64,000 nt of DNA from Hymenochaete sp. R1 (lineage: Eukaryota; Basidiomycota; Agaricomycetes; Hymenochaetales; Hymenochaetaceae): the NCBI GenBank assembly GCA_019400425.1, contig JAFREE010000094.1, positions 29,641-93,640 of the forward strand. Reading direction: 5' to 3'. Shown here in pieces: positions 22,689 through 36,744 of the stretch. Within the stretch, counting starts at the first letter, position 1. Every line of letters starts with the position of its first letter. The translations under genes and the position numbers were made by a program. The notes beneath the pieces are model-generated. The model was not told where the DNA came from. It ran no database searches and saw only the letters and a program-made list of their open reading frames with translations.

Positions 22689-25600
22689 CTACGATGAACC
22701 TGCACCTGCGTTGGCGCGCAAGGACTGCTCTACCTTTTGAACTTGATACTCTTTTCATGGCAAGAAGTCGAGGAAAAGAGATCATGATCCGTCAGTAATC
22801 TGTTTCTGAGAACATGCGAAACAAACTTACGAGCAACGGGAAACACGACACTCAACCTCTTCAGCGCATCCATCACCGTCTCCAATTCGTTGACCACACC
22901 GTACGTCCTCCCATTCTCAGCCAGACTTACGACGTCGTCCTCGGGCCTCCCCATCCCCTTCGCACATTCCATGTCCCCACCCCACTCTTTCTCCCGTAAC
23001 AAGACATCAGCGACGCACATCCAACATGTGCCGATTACAGGGTCGACCAACGAAAATCGGCGCATAACGATCTCTTCGGCACGGCCTGCGGTGCTGGTGG
23101 CGACATCGAACAAAGGAGAAATTTGGAGTAACTGCCTGGCGATGCGCGTAGCGAGTGCAGCAGCACGCACGCATTCTCCGTGCGCTGCTGCATCTTTCTG
23201 AGCACGAGGGTGATGCAGTTGGATGAGCGCAGCGTGCGCCAGCGTATGTACCAGCGCCATCTCCGTATCCACCGTGTCCGCGTCTCCGTCCCCGCCCTCA
23301 TGTCCTAGCATCCCAGCATCCTCCAACGAGCCGGCGCGAGCGCTAATGAACGGCTTTAATCCACCGGTGAACTTCCCAATCGCATATTCCAATTGTCCGA
23401 ACTGGTCCCAGTATGTCGGTTCGCTCTGCATCGATGAAATCCTCGCCGCCCTCTCGAACAACGCCGCTGCTTTTGCCTTGAGCGCTTTAGTGCACCCGCT
23501 CGCAAGAGCAATAGAACTAGGGTCCGATGGCGCTCCTGAAATCGAACCTCCGGGAACACGATCACGCTCGAAAAGTAGTCCAAGACTCGTATAATCCGCA
23601 GATTCTCTTGAAATGACTCCTTCGGCCTCAAGAGCAGACGTAGAGTCTGCATTGACACCCCACGGCCAGACACTACATATCTTCAACTGTGGATGCTCGT
23701 CATCGGGCAATGACGAAGGCAAACCCGTTGCGACACTCCAACAGCGATCGATCACAAACACACTCCAAAAGGCCGAGACACGTTCGCGATGTTCTGCAGG
23801 GCTTCGCGCAGGTGGAAGGAGGACAGCGGGAGCAAAAGAGGTGGTCATTGTGGAAGACGAGATTGGATTTGGAGCAGGAGAGGTAATGTTGCCGCCAGGC
23901 GTCAGGGAATGCGTGGTGACTGCCACTGTATTCCAATTCGAAGCATACACAGATGTAGACGATTCAGGCGGGATTGCTGGCGATGTGCCCGCGAGCTCAT
24001 ACATGTTCGAAGTGGGATTTGGCGCATTGGGATTGGGTGACGTCGTATCTGCTGGCGTCCACACTGCTGTTCGAATCTGGTGCATACCGAGTGAAACAGC
24101 AAGGCGCGCTGCCGCAGAGGCGTGGTAATAGCCTTCGAGGAGGCGGGCCTGAGCAAACGTATGAAATGTAAGTTGTCGGACAACATACAATCTAAAGGAG
24201 CTGCATTACCTTCGCAAAGAAATACACCGCTAACAATGCGGAAGCCTGTACGGCATCCACGAGCGGCGTTGCAGGGTCAAGCTGCCCTCCTTCCGCCTCT
24301 CCGCCCCAGCGCTGACCATGACCATGACCCCTCTTCCCATTCCCGGGAGACCTCGTACTCACAGGACTCGCAGGCCCGCTTCCACCAACTCCGGTCCCAT
24401 CCCGCACACCCATACTACTCGACCCAACAACCCCAAAACTCGTACTGGCACTCAAACTCCGACTTCGGCTCTTGCTTCTCCCTCTCCACCCACCCCTATC
24501 AGACCCACCCCATCTACTCCCGGAAGAGGACGATGATGCAGAAGATGATGCAGAGGAACAGCAGGTCGCGGCCGCCTCGCCTGCTTCAAGCGCAGCTGCA
24601 ATGCCCCGCAACGCACGGGTGAGAAAGACCGACTCCGCATCTGCAAGTTCTTTTTTGAGAGCCAGCGGGTTTAGTGAATGAAGATGTGAGTTGACAGATG
24701 ATGCGCCGAGTGTGATTGGAAGACTGGCACTGGAACCAAAGTGACATGCAAGAAGGAAGATGGCGTTAACGAGGGCAGGATGGGCTGGCGGTGGGTGGTC
24801 TCGATCAGACTCGGATGATGTGGATGCTGGGTTTGGAGCATAAGCTGAAACAGTCGAATCCAAAGCATACGGGAATGCGCTACTAGTGCCGATGTCGATG
24901 CCCAAACGCTGCTGGAACCTTTTTGGAGAAATATCGAGACCACATTGATGTCGGTGAGGGAGGAAAATGTTCGCTCTAACATAATCGAAAAGGAAAGGCC
25001 GTGTCAGTAACGAGTACACAATTTTGAGCCTTCAAATACAGACGGCGAAACGTGAAAGCAAGCCAAATAGCATAGCAACCATGATCCGACCCAGAAAGGG
25101 AAAGACCGAGCCAAAAAGAAAATGACAGGTAACATGAAACACGTCACAACGTCTCACAAATTTCTCCAACTCCATACAAAGAATGTTACATCCCCAAAAT
25201 GAAAACAGACGTGATAATTTTCTTCGAAGTCTGGATGTCAACGAAAAGAATGGTGAAGAGTGTTAATAATAGCACGGTCAGAATCAGAATTCCAGTCGGA
25301 CTTCGGAAGCAAAACCTTTCCGGATCCCACCATTTGAATACATCTCTTCGTCCACGACTGCAATCTCCGAAAAGAAATATCTCCAGAAGCCTTTGCTCGC
25401 TTAGAGACCACGGCGTTTCAGGAAACAAAAATTGCAACGAAGCTGAGGGCATTACTTCGCGCAGAGGGTAGGGGAAACGCATTGAAAGACGACGCCGAGA
25501 ATCTTGGTGCGTAACCATGCGTGAAAGGAAAAAAGGAGAGACGACACCCAAAGAGGATTAACTCACAAAACAGTCCGATCCGGAACGGGCAGCACATCCA

Positions 25601-27432
25601 CATCCCAGCGACTCTTACTCCTATACCCTACCAAACTTTGAGGTACAGAAGCGGGTGCTTTGCCCTTCCCCATGGCGGAATTCGATCCTAGACATTTCCC
25701 ATAACCAGTTACGAGTCTATTCGACGCCGTGCCCGCCTCTACGGCGCCAAAGGGCGCAGCAGAATGTGAATTTGAGTGAGCGTTTGAGGGAAGATTCGGT
25801 GAAGCGTATCCGTAGGTCGGTATTATAATAGATGCCGACGTCGAAGCTGAAGAAGGTCCGCTCGTATTCGTACCAGCACCATGTTCGTTCCCATACGGCG
25901 ACCCCGAACTTGCATTTCCGAAGCGTTGTTGTACATGATGCTGTTGGTCGGCAAAAGATGAATTAACCACAGAAGTTCCGCTGAAAACCCCCATATCCAC
26001 GTCTGATAGTGCCCCAAGCGAATGGACGTCGAATCCTCCAGATCCCGATCCCCCAAACATCCCATATTGGGCGTTCGAGTCAGGATGCGGATGCGGATTC
26101 GTAACTGGTCCGAAAAAATCCGTCGCCGAGGATCCATACGGAGAGTTGTTTTGTTGCTGTAGGTCGAGTTGAGGATGTTGGTGGCTAGCAACGCTCATAT
26201 TCGTGTTTGTATATGCCGATCCGTCGGGGATGGAGGTATGGAGCAGTCCGAAGGGGTCGGATGCAGAAGTGGAGGGTTGTGCATGATGATATGACGACGA
26301 CGACGCGTCACTAGAGTAGGGGACGTGAGACGAGCTTGGGGCTGGGTATCCTGCTACGTCGAGTCCGTGCGTGCTAGCGTCTGTGTTGGGAAGGGAAAGA
26401 TGCATGGCGTGGCTGGAGGCGGAGGTTGCGTGTGGATTTGTATGGTCGTATGAAAGCTCGTACGCGCCTGATTCGACGCCCGCACCGAAATTAAATCCAG
26501 ATACGTTTTCGTCGAATCCATGGTGATGTTGATGTTGGTACGGTTGCCCGTGCCCCAAACCCTCCTGAGCGTACTCATACCCGCCATACTGACCCGCACT
26601 TGGTCCAATCCCCATCGCCCCCATCTCTATCTCACCACCAGCGCCGCCATTCATCTCCATCTCCATCTCTCTCATTGCCCGTTCCTCTTCTTCCACTTCC
26701 TCCTCCTCGAGCTCCCTGATCCGGTCCTCGAGTCGAGCGATCTTCTCCTGCAAGATCTGGGTACGTGACTTTTGGCGTCCGTCATCATAGTCGCAGTCTT
26801 CAGCGCGGTTCGCTTTGATGCATTGTCTACACACTGGCTTTGAGGCGTCGCATTTCTGTTGGGATGCACCAGGAGAGAAGGTTCCACGCAGTGAGGGGGT
26901 AGTGGGGAAAGAAGGAGATTAATCCACGCAAACGACCGGACGACGTTTTATAGCAAGAAAACGATAGTAGCGAGATGAGATGGACGGCGAGGGTCGGCCA
27001 TGAAGAAATTTAGTGGAATGCGGGGAAGATGGGCGATAAAGGAGATGGTATGGGGATGAGCGGGGTTCCTCGACGTGGAAGATGTGCCACTCACCATCTT
27101 GCGCTTCCTGTATACACCACATTATTCCAGATTTGCAGAGATTCCCCGCGTTTACGGAGTGCCGAGAGAGTATTCGGTGCATGTCCCAAGAGATCAATTG
27201 ATTTTATGGAAGGAAAAAACGCGCACCGGTCAGTATCGGGGTGAACGATTAAAGCAGTCAAAGGTTAGACTGACCTGCAATTCAAGCACGCCGACCCACG
27301 CTGGAGCGGGTTGCCCGCCTTTCTGTTTGCTGCGGCTGCGGCTGAGCTAGAACCAGTCCCTCCGCTCCGTGCGCTGGGAGGAGGCGAGTCGGGATCGTTG
27401 TCGAGGTCATTATCTGTTCTTGCAGGTGGCAT
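22689..27432 (-). CDS. Zn(II)2Cys6 transcription factor with fungal-specific middle homology region
   Basis: Six exons (27432-27275, 27107-27095, 26855-25567, 24975-24210, 24148-22831, 22750-22689) sum to 3,606 nt, 1,201 residues, with phases matching. The binuclear zinc cluster is C49-x2-C52-x6-C59-x6-C66-x2-C69-x8-C78, built from three exons, with a basic RKRKMK loop. A coiled-coil linker follows (QILQEKIARLEDRIRELEEEE) for dimerisation, then about 350 residues rich in Ser, Gly, His and Tyr, likely a disordered activation region. The regulatory region begins at NIFLPHRHQCGLD (fungal_trans type), with DAVQASALLAVYFF, ARLLEGYYHASAAARLAVSLGMHQ and SAFWSVFVIDRCWSVATGLPSSL. The protein should bind DNA in the nucleus as a dimer; targets are unknown. 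The 591-nt third intron is ten times the local norm. Confidence 0.88.
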
Positions 27433-29605
27433 GGCTGTTGATGATGATGAAGATAGTGGTGAGGGAAGGGAGGGGAAGAAGAAGCGGTGGCTGAGAGAGC
27501 ATGCATTATTTAAAGTGATGTGTTATCAAACAGAAATCTGGAGAGTTCTCCGTTGTGTTTTGTTTCTGTGTCCAGTCGACGTGAGCGCTCTTCTCTTTCG
27601 GGTGATCGTTCAGTTCAGTTCGAGATGCCTTTCGGAATTGTTCAACGCCCGCCGCTTACTTGATTCAATGCATTACGTCAGCCCCGCTCAACACGTCGCG
27701 GGTCCTCGGCAACTCAATTTTTGATTTCTTATCTTGAATGCCGAACGCAAATCTTTTCTACGCTACTCCAGAAATAGCAACGATCTGCAGCTCTCCATCA
27801 CGCCTCGCTTGGTCAGACGTAGAAAACAACGAGGCTTTGGCTTGTACACGGCACTCATAAGCTTAAGCCAGCACTCGGCACCACGCCTCATCTCATCAAT
27901 TATCGAGCACTTTTACAGCCTTAGTTCAAGCTCAAGTAATATCATGCATCATCAGCCATCAACGTTCCTAGGAACAACAACTGCCTTTTTCTGTTTCTTG
28001 GTCGTCATCCGAGTCTCCCTCCGTTGCGCCAAACCTCGCATCTGAAGCACGATCACCCCGCGTTTGGCGACTTGTCGAATTTCGATATCGCTTTCCTAGT
28101 CCGCTCGTTCTTTTTGGGGCACGCCCTGAGGCGTATTCGGGTTTCTCGTCTTGATATGCTGCTACTTTTCCATGGATCTTATGAGGCGTCGTTGTAGCAC
28201 CGTGGTACCGGGTAGTACAACGTGAACAGGTAGCTTCCAGTAGTATCGCCTTGCGTTAGCTTCCTGTCTTTTCTTTCCAGAGAAAACCAGTGCTAATACA
28301 TTTGTAATGCAGTATTTGCGAATTGTTCGCATGGCCTACGCGTCATCTTCCATCAACTCGACGTTCAGAGGTCCATTTCAAACACAAGGCACGAACCCTG
28401 CATCGGAGCAGGGGATATGACTGATATGACTACGGGAGAACCGACCCGACCCCTTCTGGAATCCACTGGCACGCGTCGTTTTAGAAGCCAGGTCGCAAGT
28501 CCCGAATCTCAATCAATCAATCTCGTTTTTTTTCAACGCCAACCTCCGACCTCCGAGATGCCTATTTTCTCGGCCCCTCCTTGCGTTTCGCAATTCATTT
28601 GCCCACATGGCACATATGCGCCATTGCACCGCTGGTGATTACCCATCTTTCAATGCCTCAAACGCGTGATGCTACGGAAACTATCCTCCCCACCCCCCGC
28701 GGCAAGCATTGCGTATCCTCGTTAAGATACGCAGAAAGCGCCCCTAAGTAAGAGACCAAAAAATAGATGTTCCAGGGTCTATCTACCCCATCACTTCGAC
28801 GTCTAAGCGTATCTCTGCGCGCCAATCGTCATCGGAACATCGGCGTGGGGCTCCCTTCATCCCCGCTTTACTTCCCGCGCCGCGCCCTCTTCTACGTGGG
28901 GAGTTGGAATGTGCGCACTCCGAATCTCATTGTATCTTATCACGCTTCTCACGGCTTTCGTACAGGCTTCTATCGAAATATGCGATAATAAGATGGCGAT
29001 TCCCCTTCGGATGAGCCACTCTTTCCCCCTCGTGCCACTTTACACACGTCGTCGTCCACAAAGGGAAGATTGGCGAACCGCCGCTCTGGCCGGTTACAAC
29101 ACGCACATGGGCCCATATTTCCCCCAAATAACTGACTTGTAGGCTTTGCCACTACGACAATCTTGTAAAAGGAAAAGGCACATCTTTCGATAACGGGATC
29201 TTCTCTACGGTATGCCCCTGATAATACACTCGAATGGATTTTGCATTGTTCAACTTCGCCATCTCTAAACAGTTACTCGTGGACTGCTACTGTATAGGCG
29301 AGCTCCTTGCTTCGCCCCCTTTCCCTTCAGTTTGACTGCAAAGACGTAATAGAGCTTAGGATAACTCATCGACAAAGTGACGTGTAACAATGAGAGTCAT
29401 GATCACACTTTGCAGGTTCAAAGTCGCAAGTGGCCAAACCCGAATTATAACTGCATACAAAAGGGCCCCGTTCTTTCAGTGATCCTTCCTTCTCACTGCT
29501 TATCTTCAGATTTCAGGCGACTCCTCTTTCAGCCTCATTCCCCCTTCTTTTCATTCTTTCGGCGCGTATAGAAACAGTCTCATCCTACTGTACGAAAAGT
29601 GCAAC
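27433..29605. other. Gene-poor 2.2-kb intergenic region
   Basis: Between the start of the Zn2Cys6 gene and the start of copy C, which face away from each other, so it must hold both promoters. Open frames of 60-100 codons occur on both strands but none shows a domain, a splice partner or family similarity. No terminal repeats or transposase fragments were recognised. The largest stretch without a gene in the window. Confidence 0.5.
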
Positions 29606-30948
29606 ATGTCTGATTCACGTGGAAGTGCGTGCCCCATACCTTTTTGTCTTGTTAGTGGCTAAACTCTTTCGTCCTCTCAGAGAGAAAATTGGATAGGGAT
29701 CCACACCCTGGAGGCTCTCAATCCAGCTCCATATCACAACGCAAGCCGTCGGTCTTAACGTCTAAGCTTGGAATATTCACCCTCTCACCTATCAAGAACA
29801 CCGAAGACCTACTCGTAGCATGGGAAGCAATAATGGAAAGCGAGAAGAAAGCACATTTGAAGATCGCCGGCAATATGTCGACCATTCTCCATTCATTCCG
29901 GATGTATGAAGAATACTATCATCACAAGCAAGGAGATTCGCCAGACATGGTGGCGAAGAACATTAAAAATGAAGAAGAGAGACGTGAGGAAAAGATCGAG
30001 AGCACTGTAGACAGGTACACAGAGACCTGCAGCGAGTTACGCATAGCCTTTCTAGAGGCGAGTCGTGGTTGGTTTACGGATCGCCTCCAACGACACCATA
30101 GGGACCACAAAACGGACAAGCTTCTTCCTGCTTTTTTTGCCGAGCTCGGGCCTCAACATCCTCTATCAGCGCCCCTCGCTTTGCTTTATCAGGCCTACTA
30201 CATCGATGTGTTTGACAAGTTCTTGGAAAAGGTCGTACGCCCTACTTTGCGTGACCCACCCCACGCAGCAATGAATGCTGCTTTTACTCTTCGTGCACGC
30301 CTCAATCGCACCATTTTCGAGCTCCATGGAATCAACGTTGTCCGCGACGCACGTGAAGCTCACCTCACCGGTCGAGTCTCAGAAGTCCAAACTCACCTGG
30401 CCAAATTCCGCGAAAAATCACTCACGGCCAAAAAGGACTCGTTAAAGAAATATAGTCAGAATATTTCTCGCATCCCTGAGCTGGAGAAGAAAGTGGATGA
30501 GGAGCGCCGGGTGAAATCGAGTTCTGGGAAAGAGGCTGTTGAGCCTTGTGCTGGGATAGAGGCGGAACTGTTGAATGCGTATCGGGCCAGAGACCGGGCA
30601 GTCGAGGATCAAATAACAAATGATATCGAGAAACGCGAAACAGTGATGTTGCAGGCAGTTGAAACGGAGAAGAATAGAGAGTTGAACGCGCTGGATAAGC
30701 TTGTCAAGGACGTCGATGGGCTGATCGACTCACTCAATATCTTCATTAAGACCGGACTACCAGAAGGAGAGTCCTTTGATAGCGGATCTCTCTCCGAGAA
30801 AGATGAGAAGGAAAAAAAGTTTATGGAGTACCTGCAGTCGGAGGAAGGGGTGAGGGACTTACAACGTCTTGAGGAACTCATGCCCTCTGGCGAAAGTAAT
30901 ACTGAAGAACTGCCTGAGAGACCCAAGAAGAAAGGCCGCAAGGAATGA
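29606..30948 (+). CDS. Coiled-coil family protein, copy C
   Basis: Exon 1 is 19 nt (29606-29624, MSDSRG plus one base); exon 2 runs 29681-30948; total 428 residues. The phase-1 junction recreates a lysine and gives an early basic patch, GKRKLDR. Family marks: LLVAWEAIMESEKK, RMYEEYY, ELRIAFLEASRGWFTDRLQRHHRDH, LGPQHPLSAPLALLYQAYY, VVRDAREAHLTGRV, LLNAYRARDRAVEDQI and the DKLVKDVDGLIDSLNIFIKTG helix. The tail ERPKKKGRKE is strongly basic. It is the first of three same-strand copies. Copy F is its nearest relative by tail layout (LQRLEELM versus LKRLERSL). No enzyme motif, signal peptide or membrane span is visible; function unknown. Confidence 0.82.
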
Positions 30949-31568
30949 CAACTTCGGCTTTCGGAATCCGACCCCGCTTTGCACGTTTGTTCATTTTATA
31001 ACATTATCGACAAAGTATTAGTTACAAATCACTATTATGCTAATTTCCATAGTATTTAAAGACTCGATAAGAGGGGAGAATGAAATATATGACATCAAAA
31101 AAACATGGAATCTACTTTTTGAGTAGTTTAGTACCGTCAAGGCAAAAGTACGGAGGGACGATCCGAGCTTCGTCATAAGAAGAAAACAGTATTTTAACGA
31201 GTGAAATTTACCCATAATACTCTCTGCCAAATCAGGATTCTTTTATCGGTAGAGAGCGTCAAGCACGTCGAATTGAAAATCCGAATGATCCAATGCCAGT
31301 GGCCATCACTATCAACTCCAGATTAGACCCTATTCAGCTACACCACTGGCAAGTCCGTTGAGTGCCAAGGCTTGGCGAATATATACTAAGTGCAAAGCGT
31401 ATTCATGCAAAGTCGTGATAATTGTTTTACCATTTACCACAAAAAGTTTCTGTGCCACATTTCCCAGACCCTCCGCCCCCTCGCGGACACATCTTTCGTT
31501 CTCCCGTCCACGTTCGACGAGCCACGTTTCCTACAGCACCAGCAAGCGCACGACTTGCATAGTTACCA
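30949..31568. other. Intergenic between copies C and D
   Basis: 620 bp, no coding signal. Copy C ends and copy D starts on the same strand, so this holds a terminator region and a promoter. Confidence 0.5.
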
Positions 31569-32805
31569 ATGCTTCTTCGAAAATCCGGCAGTAGGTCCCA
31601 TCTTACTTCTTGGCGACTTTCTCTAATACGCCACTCCAGGGAAATCGGAGGGATCTGGTTCCCGTTCAAAGGAGACGGTCGTACCTGATTGGAAACCATT
31701 TGAGGGTGACAAAGATCTGCTCGAGGCATGGAATCTGCTTCTTACCAAGGAACAGGAAGCGCGTTCCAAGCTCACCAACTCCTTATCTGCCATTACGAAG
31801 GACTTCAGACGGTATGAGGAGCACATCCGTCGTAAGGCTATTGAAGAGTCGCAAAAGGATTTCGAAATGGATGAAATTCGAGCTGAAAAGCAAAAGAGGG
31901 TCGAAAATGCGCTACAACGGTTTTTTGATACCTGTAATCAGCTTCGCGCCGCACTTGTGAAGGCGAGCGATAATTGGTTCAAAGGCCGCCTAGCTACCCA
32001 TGGACTCCATGCAGATATCTTCAAGGCTGAGCTCGATGTGGATAACCCGATCTCTGCTCCTCTTGCTCTTCTGTATATTCGCCACTTTCACGACATCGAT
32101 GAGAAAAAACTCAAAGAAGCGAAAGTCCCGTCCACAGATGACACTATTCCACGAGACGCTGCTCTTCAGGTTCTTGAACTCCGAGCGGTGATGTCCGATG
32201 TCATATTTGGAGTTGATCTGGTCCGTGATGCATACGTGGCCCACAACGACCTTGCACTGCAGGAAACAAAGAAATCGCTAGATGGTCACCGAAAGTCTGC
32301 TCGAAATACGAAGATAAAAAATCTCAAAGAGCTCGAAAGCGCTAACATTGACGAACTCCTTCGGAACGTCGAAGAAGCGTGGATCAAAGCCCAATGGAAA
32401 AAGAAGACGAAGCCTCGCCACCCTTCGCAATTCAAGCTGCTAGATGCATCTCGCGCTCAAAGACGTAGCTACGAACATGAGATAGACGAAGACACGCAGT
32501 ACAACGAAGCAATTATTCATCGATCGTTCACAGACGAAAAGGAGGAAGTTCAGCGGAAGGTCGACAGCATCAAAAAGAGAGTCGACGAACTCACTATAGC
32601 TCTTGACGATTTTATTCAGGCAGTGCTAGAGAAAGGTAGAGGCGAGTATGACGCAGCGTTGAAGAACATACCGGAAGGGAAAGCATTTTCGGGATGGTTA
32701 GATGCAGAGACACAAATTGGGACGTCGCACAGGTCTAAGAGATACACGTCACCCAAACGCGACGAGGAACGCCCTTCGAAGAAGGGTAAAGGCAGAGAGA
32801 TCTAA
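31569..32805 (+). CDS. Coiled-coil family protein, copy D
   Basis: Exon 1 is 22 nt (31569-31590, MLLRKSG plus one base); exon 2 is 31640-32805; total 395 residues. The junction makes KSGRKSEG. Core features in order: DLLEAWNLLLTKEQEARSK, RRYEEHI, QLRAALVKASDNWFKGRL at about residues 110-128, VDNPISAPLALLYIRHF, PRDAALQVLELRAVMSD, LVRDAYVAHNDLAL, LLDASRAQRRSYEHEIDED, then VDSIKKRVDELTIALDDFIQ. The tail KRYTSPKRDEERPSKKGKG is basic. It is the closest full-length relative of copy A at the left edge: both end in (E/Y)DAALK...AFS(N/G)W(M/L)DAE. The first exon is the least certain part, since other upstream ATGs exist. Confidence 0.8.
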
Positions 32806-33339
32806 GTCTACCACGGTGAGTGTCGTTTAATTATTTTGACAAAAGATAGAGGAACTGACCTGATTTTATGAGCATCGTAGATAGCTTTCTGGTAGTCCCA
32901 GAGATCCTAGCTTCAAGCTTTCCCCGTTAGTCGCAAAGTCTCCAATTCAATGTCTAGACCTGTAATATTAATTGTTGAATGTTGATACTACTTGGATTAA
33001 GCGTCGAAATTGAAGTCAGATTTGTGTAGAGAGCTTTGTAAAGGAACAAAGTTTGAAGCAAAGAAGTATCCATTATGTACAATCGAGCAGGAGTGGATAT
33101 TTTGTCGACAAGTTCGGGTTCGGATCGAAGTCCGATCCTATTTTGCGTCAGTGCGTTTGTGTTTGTAATGCCGTATGAGTTGTTATGTGTAAATAAACCT
33201 GAAATACCCTGAGCGCAAAGTAAAGCATGTGAGGAATGAATGTATAAGTATACCTTCACGTCCTTTTCTCTCTCTAGCTATCCTACTCTTCTCCACGATC
33301 AATCTTAAACGCTCTTCGGGCCTCTTTCGCAGCCGCGCC
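32806..33339. other. Intergenic between copies D and E
   Basis: 534 bp without coding signal. Contains the 3' end of D and the promoter of E; the last 60 bp before the E start are pyrimidine-rich (CTCTCT), as is common for fungal leaders. Confidence 0.5.
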
Positions 33340-34541
33340 ATGTCCCAGTCTTTCACTCGTATGTCTCTTCTCAATCCGTGCTGCTGTCGTTTTTTTTCAC
33401 TAATGATAACGTGATTTAAGAAAGAGGGTCGGAGTCCAGAGGGAACAACAACCACAATGAACAAGTTGGACGTGATCTCCACAAATGGTTCCCAATCGAA
33501 ACAGACGCAAACGTTGTCAATGCATGGCAGTGCATACAGACAATTGAGAAGGACCAGCGCGAGAAAAAGGTCACCAACCTTTTGTCGAAGGCTATCACGC
33601 GGTTTAGATACAACGAAGAACATACGATGCATATAGAAGGGCTCACCGGGGGGGAACGCGGGAGGATGATTGTTGATCTTGAGACCAAACGTCAAAAAGA
33701 GGCTGACGAATGTGTCCGGCTTTTTGTTGAAAAGCGCGACGAGATGCGACATGTGTTTGTGGAGGCAAGCAAGTCATGGTTCCAGAAACGCCTGACAGAC
33801 CATGTTCACGATCGGAATTTGTTTCTTACCGAACTCCGAGTGGACCATTCTCTCTCCAAACCTCTTGCCTTCCTCTACCAGAATCATTTCTCCGAGCTCT
33901 ACAATAGAAGACTAAGGGATGCCGCTAATCCTTCTCCCAAGACTCCGACTCAAGCAATAGTATCACAAGCCATGATACTGAGCACCTCTATGAAAGACGC
34001 AATGGCAGACCACCAAGTTCTCAATGCAGTCCGCCATGCCCGGATAGAGCACCTCAATACCGCTCTGGAGAGTATCCAATACCCACCTCGATCCAGATCG
34101 CAGAAGTTAAACAAGTTCAAAAAGCTTAGAAATGCTGATATCGAGAAATTAAAGAAGTCTTACCTGGTGATTAGGGAGAATAAAGGCGCTGCCGGAGAAA
34201 TTCCTCATTATGCTCCCGTGCAAGACTTTTTCGACGCTTATCGTGCTCGGCATCGACAATATGAGAAGCAAATTGATGAAGATATCGAAATCGAGATTTC
34301 AGTTTTGAAAGGCATAGCAATAGAAGAACGGGAAAACATGGAGAATGAGCTCGACAAGGTCGACAGAAAGGTGAACGCTCTTAGTGAAGGTCTGGATATT
34401 TTCATTAAAGCGACGCAAGAAACAATTGCGAAAGAACTTGATGCAGTCGTCGACGCTGGGGTGGAACAAGCGTCCACAAATACTTTGAAGCGTTCTCGAT
34501 CACCTGACGAGGAACACTCAAAGAGGATCCGGCATGATTGA
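33340..34541 (+). CDS. Coiled-coil family protein, copy E
   Basis: Exon 1 is 19 nt (33340-33358, MSQSFT plus one base); exon 2 is 33421-34541; total 379 residues. It shares its first four residues, exon size and phase with copy B. Core features: VVNAWQCIQTIEKDQREKK, RYNEEHTM, EMRHVFVEASKSWFQKRLTDHVHDRNLFLTEL, VDHSLSKPLAFLYQNHF, LNAVRHARIEHLNTALESIQYP, FFDAYRARHRQYEKQIDED and ELDKVDRKVNALSEGLDIFIKAT. The tail is LKRSRSPDEEHSKRIRHD. B and E align almost end to end by eye, so they are recent duplicates now 12 kb apart and on opposite strands. No recognised domain; predicted helical throughout. Confidence 0.82.
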
Positions 34542-35242
34542 TGAGGTTTGTTTCATTGCACCTGGATCAGAAGTACGAGCTGACATTATGAACAAGGGAA
34601 GGAGAGTGGAACAGACCTGACAACTAAGATGTGTCATACTTAAGTTCCTCGCACATCAGAGTAGCTCAGTACAGCCGCGTCCTTGATTATAGTCTATGAG
34701 AAGCCAGTCAGTCAGATCTTAGATGATTATTGGCTCCAACATACCTCGAAATTGAAACCATTTGTGACGACAGAAACTAGAAAGTGAAATCCCCTACGAC
34801 TGGAAATTCAAAAATCACGCGTTAATTGAATGTAGGGTTCGTGAAACTCTTCTGAAGCAACTGTTTCATTTGATGACATCGCGGATAAAAAAAAGTCACT
34901 CATTAGGCTCGGACCTTGGACCGAGGAGCGACGCAAGTGGATGTGGTAGAAAGGAGAAGAAGGGCCGCGATTGGTATTACAGTACTCGTTCCGTCTCTGC
35001 TAGGTTTGCGGCGGAGCAGCGCAAGGTCACGAGCTTGTTTCCCACATGCGATAATCATTTCTCTAGGAGAAAAAAAAATTGAATCGTACTTGTCAAAACT
35101 TGACTCAAAGAACGGTTGAACGTCTGAATTTTGCATTCTATTGCCAGATAGATAAGTCTTTGTGCAGGGGTACGAACCAAATAGTCTCGTATGAACATGC
35201 AACCTAACTTAATACCCGAGAAGGCGTTCATACCACGCTCTA
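34542..35242. other. Intergenic, no gene seen
   Basis: Between copy E (plus) and the adenylate kinase 3' end (minus). A TAGCTCAGT string near 34661 resembles a tRNA A box, but no B box or foldable cloverleaf follows. Confidence 0.5.
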
Positions 35243-36397
<1,155 letters not shown>

Positions 36398-36744
36398 GGT
36401 GTGCGTGCTCTCTCGGCCGTTCTTCTATGCTTTTCCAGTGTCGAGTGAAGGCTCTAGACTTTGGCAACGTCGAGGTCGACTAGGAATGCGGTGGTGGAAG
36501 GCGAGGACACGAGGGATGGCAGCGAGCGAAAGAAGAGGAGAACGCGCTCACCACGGCGGAACTCCGAGAGGCTGCGCGTGACACGTGTGCCTTGAGAAAA
36601 GTGGGGATTGGCAGGATTGGCCCTTCTTAATTTAGGAAAAACGCTGATCACAAACTTCAACCCAAAGCCAGGGTTCAAGTTCAAGCTCTTGTGTCTCATT
36701 ACAATCATTATCAGTCTCAAGGCCGTCGGATGGGCCTTATCTCG
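36398..36744. other. Adenylate kinase upstream region
   Basis: Promoter side of the adenylate kinase. The left limit of similarity between the P1 segment and gene G falls close to 36740, so the duplication breakpoint is in or just after this stretch. Confidence 0.4.

Noticed and set aside
27734..29142. Several 60-100 codon frames in the 2.2-kb gap
   Set aside because: None has domain similarity or consistent splicing, and no transposon ends were seen.
34655..34675. TAGCTCAGT string resembling a tRNA A box
   Set aside because: No B box or acceptor stem at the right distance.
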